A DNA stretch of 5,772 nt from positions 1-5,772 of the forward strand of contig MNYA01000150.1 in assembly GCA_001872985.1 (NCBI GenBank). The letters are read 5' to 3'. Below are positions 3,001 through 5,772 of this stretch, piece after piece; within the stretch, counting starts at the first letter, position 1, and each line of letters begins with the position of its first letter. The notes under the pieces were generated by a model. It did not search any database. It was not told the DNA's origin and worked only from the letters and a program-made list of their open reading frames with translations. The DNA is from a bacterium CG2_30_54_10. GTDB taxonomy: Bacteria > Muiribacteriota > Ozemobacteria > Ozemobacterales > Ozemobacteraceae. The translations under genes were made by a program, and so were the position numbers.

Positions 3001-5772
3001 GACGCTTGGGAGACTCTCGAAAGCCGAACCGAAAACCGTCCTCTATCCGGACCTGCCTCGCCGACCGCCGAGCACCCCGAAAACCAGGGCGAGGCGTGGC
3101 GCAAGAAGTGTGATGAGCAAGAAATGCCAAATCACCTCAAGAAATTCGGCAGTTACGAATCCCCGAAATTCCAGAAAACCACCGAGGCCACCGAGGCTAC
3201 CGAGACCACGGAGGTCACCGAGACCACGGAGGTCACGAAGGTCACGGAGGGAGAAAATTCCGGGTTCCTTCGTAATCACGAACAGAAGGTTCCTCAGATA
3301 ATCGAAAATCCCAGATCGCAAAGAGCATTCAAACATCTTGGCGGTGGTGTTCTTTCGATCGTGGCGATAATCTGGCTTCTTCCCCTTTTCATCTGGATTG
3401 GAGGGATCGACGCATGGCTCCAGACACTCAGAGACGCCGAACTTGCAACAACATTTTCGGCACTGGACGAAGATCGTCGATTCCTCCAACGAAAAGCATC
3501 ACCTGAACTTGCCTGGATGGAATCCCTTCAGAAAATGTTTCCTGTCGCGCCTTTCAGCAATGGCTCCGCTCTTGATGCCGCCTCGGCAACCAATGCTATC
3601 GCGGCCCGGACGATCGAATCCTGTCGAAAACTCGAGAAGCGTTTTCCCGGGCTTTTCTGGGCATATCTTTCCGCGCCGACATTCAACAACACGGTCACGG
3701 CCTCTTTCAGCGAGGTGGAACTTGAATTCGCCTCTGAATCCGCCAAACATCTCTGGAAAAGTGATCCGGTCGCCCCCTGGGAGTTGATAGACCTGGGAAA
3801 CGCCATGCCAGAGGGAAAATTCCAACCTGACGGAGCGAAGAACTGGAATCTCACTGGCGGAGGTTTCGAAACCGAAACCCGCTGGGACAGTTGTTTCTAC
3901 CGGTTCCAGTCCGGACCCATCGTATCCCTGACAGCAAAGATCGGAATCCTGAGCCGGGAGCGCCATGATACAAATTCAGGGTTGATGATTCGAGGCGGCC
4001 TCGAAGGAAATTCGCCGTCGGCTTACCTTTGCGTCAGGCAAAGGCGATTGTCACTCGTCGTTCGAAAGGAACAGGGAACCGATGCCCGTGTTATCGCATC
4101 CCTGACACTGCCATTAGACCTAGATCGTATCTGGCTTCAGCTAACCCGTCTGCCAAATGAACATACCTTCAAAGCCTCCTTTTCGACCGATTCCCTTGAA
4201 TGGAAGGAATTGAGAATTTTCAGCTTTCCCGTTGATTCCGACGCCTTTTGGGGGTGTTCCGTTTGCGCGGGAAACCGATCAAACCTCGACAAATTCTGGG
4301 ATACCAATAACCTGACCCACGGCGGTCCGCTTCCAGACGGGCTTACATCGGAGACAGCCCGGATTTTGCTCTTTAGCCTGGGTTACGATTTCGTTGGAAA
4401 TTTGTCTGACAAGATGAAGACGAAAGATCGCTTCAATCCTGAAAAGGTTCCCGAAACAAAAAAATTTCTCGAATTCGTTCGTGGCCCGATGAACGTATTC
4501 GCAGAAGGAATGCGGATGCCCATTGTAATCAATCTCTCGGGAAAGGATCGAACTGTTTTCTGGACGCCGTTTCTCTTGTCTGATTCCCTGTTTCAAGACC
4601 GGGATTGGGCCGACAGATCGGGCGGCGCGGGGCGCCGTTCCTACGACCCAGAGCGTCGGAATGAACGGGAAGAGGTACAGCGCGAAACACGGGGATTTTT
4701 GCTCCTGATCTTCCCGAAGGGCATCAAGCCGGGGCCGTTGCCCACCCCTGATCTTCTTCGTGAACTTCGGCGGCGGGGCGCGGAGGGCGCGGTCTCAAAC
4801 CGTAACGTTGCATCCTTTTCGGCAGCCACACAAGGCTTCCACACAAAAATTACGGGAACCTCCCCTGCCATGGATTCAACCACCGACCCCGCCTCTGATA
4901 ATTGGCGATACCTGAATTTCCAGGAACCGGGAGATGATGGAAGGAATCTGGTCATCGCAAGGCGATTGACCGATTGGAACAAGAAAACGTGGGTACGTCT
5001 GCTGACATGGTTTCTCCCGGGATGCTGGTTTGTGGGGGGGCTCACATTCCTGCTTCGATGGAAAATAGTTGGAATCGGGTCAGTCCCATTGAGAAGACAA
5101 CTCCTTTCCGGTTTTCTGTTGGCGCTTGTTCCCAGCCTGTTTCTCGCGATTGTTACCCTGGAACGCTCGAGGGTTGAAGGGGAAATAAGGCAGAAGGAGG
5201 AATCCCGCCGCTTTCTTCAGGCGGCAATTGATTCGGTTGACGATGCCTCAGCGATCACCATGGCCTGGATGTCGGGCCTGGTGCTCCACGCCGGGTCCGG
5301 TTCAGACAATTTCAATTTGAAAAAAATGTTCGAAAATCTGACCAGTCGGGGGTTGGTCTTGAGGGACGTAAACCTTGTCGGAGCCGATGGAACTGGCAGA
5401 AGAGTTGCGTCCGATAACCCGGTTGAGCGTGAGTCGGCATTCGCGGCGATATTCTCCCAGTTTGCACGCGAGATGTCCAGAATGCGTGGATTGCCTGAGC
5501 CTGCCCGACTGAAAGGCAGCGAAGGTTCGGACATGCTTGTCGGAAGCCAGATCGATGAATTCATTCAGACCCTGACATTCGGCATCGGTCCCAGAATCGT
5601 CGCGGCCCTTCTTCTCAGCCCCTTCCATTTCCAGAATTGGGCAGCGGGCCAGTCTTTCCGGCATTTCTCGTTGCATGCCTATCTCCACCCGCATGGGAAA
5701 CCCCTCCAGTCACTGATGGTGAATTGGGCAAGCGGAGAGTTCGAACGGCACCTCTTTTCACCCTTCAATACG
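67..5772 (+). CDS. Giant tandem membrane receptor with HAMP and class III nucleotide cyclase domains (3' end beyond window)
   Basis: One frame is open from base 37 to the window edge with no stop, giving at least 1,902 codons counted from CTG 67. Order: TM1, ECD-1, TM2, TM3, Cache-like ECD-2, TM4, HAMP, class III cyclase (about residues 804-975), polar repeat linker, TM5, ECD-3 with a concanavalin A-like domain, TM6, TM7, second Cache-like ECD-4. The family role is sensing extracytoplasmic signals and making a cyclic nucleotide (cAMP or cGMP) on the cytoplasmic side. Typical HAMP-cyclases have one such unit of about 500-800 residues; this protein carries two units, the second cut by the window. 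The start is uncertain. The first in-frame ATG (139) lies inside the first hydrophobic helix, and there is no in-frame GTG or TTG after the stop at 34-36. CTG 67 follows an AAGAAG-like site at the right distance and gives a full leader plus helix. The frame is certain, the product name is good, and catalytic activity is doubtful. Confidence 0.93.
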   Translation, partial: MSEPVALPSIRSSGGLILPLILSVMPLVFLFWETSRQATVESQEESSSLLERSTPLARMFRELSAPDSLIRSRARRLKIAWENADRASLPLDSRQACLGRVLQSFSAGPASEAFLWAVVFPDGNPKHDPIVLSGNGTAVSEKRLVSSLLRDVVRQNLRKGKNLEDLGWANLLRGLFGYRFFPSLFAPAYMGTPLPTVYRRKSGFLTFEICKNGDKVLGAFLLLMTENPDRLHFVGVNYLMNNWRPGGVIPAVLPLPIDMGPATGEIRLPAKFDRPKVRAVLDRFARSFGVRKSRNFGDQLGDVRLPVHLVNRVITLGPWWARVCPLDVRTGKVGVLLFPKRPRLPTSLGLLLQGGVVIWSVTMILIFGNRMKTGNWPEPGVRQSLRLWFVGLVSLPILAGLVAGNRFLDHHERNLRRALAHSLENRLRAIEQDVGRKLAAPKLHLYKLLSSSYQGGRPFLTLLEEAFSRKDQRPKVLDEMLEKSRIAGIELLSVFVFAPGTMTFQAGSLDIASKDNPQVQPLLRRLWGGILKPYASEPASVTGNIPGSGLFGADFSNLLTLKSAYLDRADKFWIGETQLMCLATPVYSGKIPKFVVSFFWDQEARARDFLIARLPQESLSSDDLIGIGFFQRTGSALHLKVASGCTIDFPNLARDAVPSAASPRVLGDGARLGISIATSDFPRLLLIAQASLSPVKAKIASERMQLQILFAAALAMVFLLGNIMSHWMASPIIRISSGLDKIAKGDLAITVSEARPDELGEAGRILDSMTRELAERKKLARFVAPQVLAAVAGGNLRQAAEGERMTATVLTSDIRSFTTLSETNSPRDVFQALNTHFQAMTVAIQSHGGVVGQFIGDAVVAVFSPSIKSVTGGRAHAGRALAAAREMRSAHNIIQSRRRAAGLFGYEIGIGLETGEVLSGIVGDGEVRLDYSVLGEPVIRSAELESLSRHGHASRIIASTIVRKANPAVRFDQLPDFDDAWETLESRTENRPLSGPASPTAEHPENQGEAWRKKCDEQEMPNHLKKFGSYESPKFQKTTEATEATETTEVTETTEVTKVTEGENSGFLRNHEQKVPQIIENPRSQRAFKHLGGGVLSIVAIIWLLPLFIWIGGIDAWLQTLRDAELATTFSALDEDRRFLQRKASPELAWMESLQKMFPVAPFSNGSALDAASATNAIAARTIESCRKLEKRFPGLFWAYLSAPTFNNTVTASFSEVELEFASESAKHLWKSDPVAPWELIDLGNAMPEGKFQPDGAKNWNLTGGGFETETRWDSCFYRFQSGPIVSLTAKIGILSRERHDTNSGLMIRGGLEGNSPSAYLCVRQRRLSLVVRKEQGTDARVIASLTLPLDLDRIWLQLTRLPNEHTFKASFSTDSLEWKELRIFSFPVDSDAFWGCSVCAGNRSNLDKFWDTNNLTHGGPLPDGLTSETARILLFSLGYDFVGNLSDKMKTKDRFNPEKVPETKKFLEFVRGPMNVFAEGMRMPIVINLSGKDRTVFWTPFLLSDSLFQDRDWADRSGGAGRRSYDPERRNEREEVQRETRGFLLLIFPKGIKPGPLPTPDLLRELRRRGAEGAVSNRNVASFSAATQGFHTKITGTSPAMDSTTDPASDNWRYLNFQEPGDDGRNLVIARRLTDWNKKTWVRLLTWFLPGCWFVGGLTFLLRWKIVGIGSVPLRRQLLSGFLLALVPSLFLAIVTLERSRVEGEIRQKEESRRFLQAAIDSVDDASAITMAWMSGLVLHAGSGSDNFNLKKMFENLTSRGLVLRDVNLVGADGTGRRVASDNPVERESAFAAIFSQFAREMSRMRGLPEPARLKGSEGSDMLVGSQIDEFIQTLTFGIGPRIVAALLLSPFHFQNWAAGQSFRHFSLHAYLHPHGKPLQSLMVNWASGEFERHLFSPFNT
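106..1170 (+). other. Receptor module 1a: TM1, unassigned extracytoplasmic domain ECD-1, TM2
   Basis: A hydrophobic helix at 106-159 (GGLILPLILSVMPLVFLFW) is followed at once by charged helical sequence (ETSRQATVESQEESS), the usual form of a signal anchor entering an extracytoplasmic sensor. About 315 residues then run to a second helix at 1108-1170 (LLLQGGVVIWSVTMILIF), which ends in positively charged GNRMK as expected for a cytoplasmic exit. I recognise no named domain in ECD-1. A strand-like GAFLLLM segment near 718-738 resembles GFLLLIF at about 4693-4713 in ECD-3, suggesting the two domains are distant copies. The ligand is unknown. Confidence 0.6.
1225..2253 (+). other. Receptor module 1b: TM3, Cache-like sensor ECD-2, TM4
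   Basis: TM3 (1225-1278, LWFVGLVSLPILAGLVAG) follows TM2 after a cytoplasmic loop of about 18 residues. A long charged helix then begins (FLDHHERNLRRALAHSLENR), leading into about 300 residues and TM4 at 2182-2253. The order of long N-terminal helix, repeated strand segments such as IELLSVFVFAPG, and a final ISIATSDFPRLLLIAQ strand just before the membrane is typical of double Cache domains in bacterial receptors. The ligand cannot be read from sequence. This domain is the counterpart of ECD-4 further on. The Cache assignment rests on layout and pattern, not on a profile match. Confidence 0.6.
2236..2460 (+). other. HAMP domain and signalling helix
   Basis: Immediately after TM4 comes MASPIIRISSGLDKIAKGDL, with the conserved Pro after the membrane, followed by the second HAMP helix with its usual Glu (PDELGEAGRILDSMTREL). 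The next segment, ERKKLARFVAPQVLAAVAGG, matches the short connector commonly found between HAMP and class III cyclase domains (the RF.sPQv pattern). It should pass conformational change from ECD-2 to the cyclase and drive parallel dimer contacts. Confidence 0.88.
2476..2990 (+). other. Class III nucleotide cyclase domain, C1-like (metal aspartates kept, C2-type residues lost)
   Basis: The domain is clear from TVLTSDIRSFTTLSE, HGGVVGQFIGDAVVAVFSP, GLETGEVLSGIVG and DYSVLGEPV. Both metal-binding Asp are present: residue 813 (GAC 2503) and residue 857 (GAT 2635), 44 apart as in mammalian C1 domains. Other active-site positions differ from the family. The adenine-contacting Lys before FIGD is Gln (CAG 2623). 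The second substrate residue is Ser (TCG 2860), a mild change from the usual Thr/Asp. The Asn of the VN..xR motif is Ile (ATC 2881) and the Arg four residues on is Glu (GAA 2893). The usual C-terminal lKG strand motif is also not seen. A homodimer of this domain should therefore be inactive or weak. It could supply the metal site to a partner domain. Residue numbers count from CTG 67. Confidence 0.93.
3153..3275 (+). repeat. Imperfect inverted repeat bracketing the 9-bp array
   Basis: TTACGAA at 3153-3159 is the exact reverse complement of TTCGTAA at 3269-3275. With a two-base offset, the inner sequence CCCCGAAATT on the left partly matches the reverse complement of AATTCCGGGT on the right. 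Together with the array this outlines a unit of about 123 bp that could be a small repeat element inserted in, or inherited within, the linker. Seven exact bases may be chance, and no target-site duplication was recognised. Confidence 0.3.
3181..3252 (+). repeat. Eight tandem 9-bp repeats, in frame, encoding (Thr-Glu/Lys-x)8
   Basis: Successive 9-bp units are ACCGAGGCC, ACCGAGGCT, ACCGAGACC, ACGGAGGTC, ACCGAGACC, ACGGAGGTC, ACGAAGGTC and ACGGAGGGA. The 18-mer ACCGAGACCACGGAGGTC occurs twice back to back (3199-3216 and 3217-3234), showing recent tandem copying. Because the unit is three codons long, copy number can change without breaking the frame. The sequence resembles the ACGGAGG/ACGAAGG arrays I recall from spacers between genes in some environmental bacteria; that comparison is from memory. 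Confidence 0.9.
3340..5055 (+). other. Receptor module 2a: TM5, large extracytoplasmic domain ECD-3, TM6
   Basis: TM5 (3340-3402, GGGVLSIVAIIWLLPLFIWI) is followed by charged helical sequence (LQTLRDAELATTFSALDEDR), as in module 1a. TM6 lies at 4990-5055 (WVRLLTWFLPGCWFVGGLTF). ECD-3 is about 530 residues against about 315 in ECD-1; most of the extra length is the concanavalin A-like insert. After the insert, segments such as RGPMNVFAEGMRMP, TVFWTPFLLSD and GFLLLIFPKG resemble the second half of ECD-1 in order and spacing. Function is unknown beyond a probable sensor role. Confidence 0.6.
3772..4281 (+). other. Concanavalin A-like / DUF1349-like beta-sandwich domain in ECD-3
   Basis: About 170 residues begin with PWELIDLGNAMPEGKF and run through NWNLTGGGFE, SGLMIRGGLEGNSPSAYLCV, IWLQLTR, FKASFSTDSLEWKEL and end at FWGCSVCAGN. 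This order matches the hallmark pattern of DUF1349/concanavalin A-like modules: W...D.G, G..w...G.G, aGLMiR, W..L.R, f....S.Dg..W, then a closing G..v. Such domains usually sit in secreted glycosidase-associated or cell-surface proteins and often bind carbohydrate. Here one sits inside the extracytoplasmic part of a signalling receptor, so a glycan or polysaccharide ligand is a reasonable but unproven idea. Confidence 0.72.
5101..5772 (+). other. Receptor module 2b: TM7 and Cache-like sensor ECD-4 (cut by window end)
   Basis: TM7 (5101-5160, LLSGFLLALVPSLFLAIVTL) follows TM6 after a 15-residue loop, then a charged helix (ERSRVEGEIRQKEESRRFLQ). This repeats the TM2-loop-TM3-helix pattern at 1108-1340. 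Later parts align with ECD-2: LVLRDVNLVGADG against IELLSVFVFAPG, and GKPLQSLMVNWASGEFERHL (5695-5754) against GKIPKFVVSFFWDQEARARD (1834-1893). The window ends at the point equivalent to about base 1914, so roughly the last third of the sensor and everything after it are missing. Confidence 0.65.

Larger units (their letters stand above)
3000..3339 (+). other. Polar inter-module linker
   Basis: Between the cyclase and TM5 the protein is hydrophilic and poor in predicted structure, rich in Glu, Thr, Lys, Pro and Asn. It contains the Thr-Glu repeat array at its centre. The frame is open throughout. The only in-frame ATG is 3124, preceded by GATGAGCAAGAA, which is a weak ribosome site. Downstream of the array no in-frame ATG, GTG or TTG occurs before TM5, so the second half has no good start of its own and is most simply translated as part of the same chain. 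Confidence 0.7.

Noticed and set aside
3181..3252. CRISPR array
   Set aside because: The units are 9 bp and contiguous, with no spacers; this is a tandem repeat, and no cas-like gene is nearby.
2996..3301. Plus-strand open frame of 101 codons ending in a Pro-Arg-rich run
   Set aside because: It is an out-of-frame reading of the 9-bp array within the large gene; the basic Pro-Arg repeat is an artefact of the simple sequence.
3043..3489. Minus-strand open frame of 148 codons with an LRDLRGLG-type repeat and a Cys-rich start
   Set aside because: The repeat is simply the reverse reading of the 9-bp array; the rest is antisense to the linker, TM5 and ECD-3. No ribosome site or domain supports it.
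3499..3966. Minus-strand open frame of 155 codons
   Set aside because: Antisense shadow of ECD-3 with no domain or start context.
3124..5772. Second half as a separate gene starting at ATG 3124
   Set aside because: No stop separates it from the cyclase domain, the ATG has only a weak ribosome site, and the start would place the array in its N-terminus. Not excluded, but less simple than one chain.

Overview
The window is almost entirely one very large plus-strand reading frame. It opens just after an in-frame stop at 34-36 and stays open to the last base (5772), about 1,900 codons, and it runs off the right edge. No other convincing gene is present except a possible 17-codon tail of an upstream gene at the extreme left. 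The frame was read codon by codon over its whole length and contains no stop. The organism is a bacterium, probably with a Gram-negative type envelope: the protein is a membrane-bound receptor with HAMP and class III nucleotide cyclase domains, and base composition is moderately GC-rich. I cannot place it taxonomically. The style (very large multi-sensor receptors, short ACGGAGG-type arrays) recalls environmental phyla such as Planctomycetes-like or Riflebacteria-like lineages, but that is only an impression.

Layout: 1-56, possible end of an upstream gene and a candidate promoter; about 106-1107, first membrane helix (TM1) and an unassigned extracytoplasmic domain (ECD-1); 1108-1278, TM2 and TM3; 1279-2181, a Cache-like extracytoplasmic domain (ECD-2); 2182-2400, TM4 and HAMP; 2401-2990, signalling helix and class III cyclase domain; 3000-3330, a polar linker containing eight 9-bp repeats; 3340-3402, TM5; 3403-4989, a large extracytoplasmic domain (ECD-3) that contains a concanavalin A-like/DUF1349-like beta-sandwich; 4990-5160, TM6 and TM7; 5161-5772, a second Cache-like domain (ECD-4), cut by the window edge.

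The protein is therefore built as two copies of one receptor plan in tandem: (TM-ECD-TM)(TM-Cache-TM-HAMP-cyclase), linker, (TM-ECD-TM)(TM-Cache-...). ECD-4 aligns by eye with ECD-2 up to about base 1914. The missing part of copy two (rest of the Cache domain, TM, HAMP, cyclase) is therefore predicted directly downstream of the window.

The most interesting point is the visible cyclase domain. It keeps both metal-binding aspartates but has lost the substrate-recognition lysine (Gln) and both transition-state residues (Asn to Ile, Arg to Glu). That is the pattern of the C1 half of animal membrane adenylyl cyclases, whose partner C2 half supplies the missing residues from the same polypeptide. 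The hypothesis offered here is a bacterial two-receptor, C1/C2-type pseudo-heterodimeric cyclase, perhaps formed by fusion of two neighbouring paralogous genes across a repeat-bearing spacer. A plain pseudo-enzyme is the main alternative.
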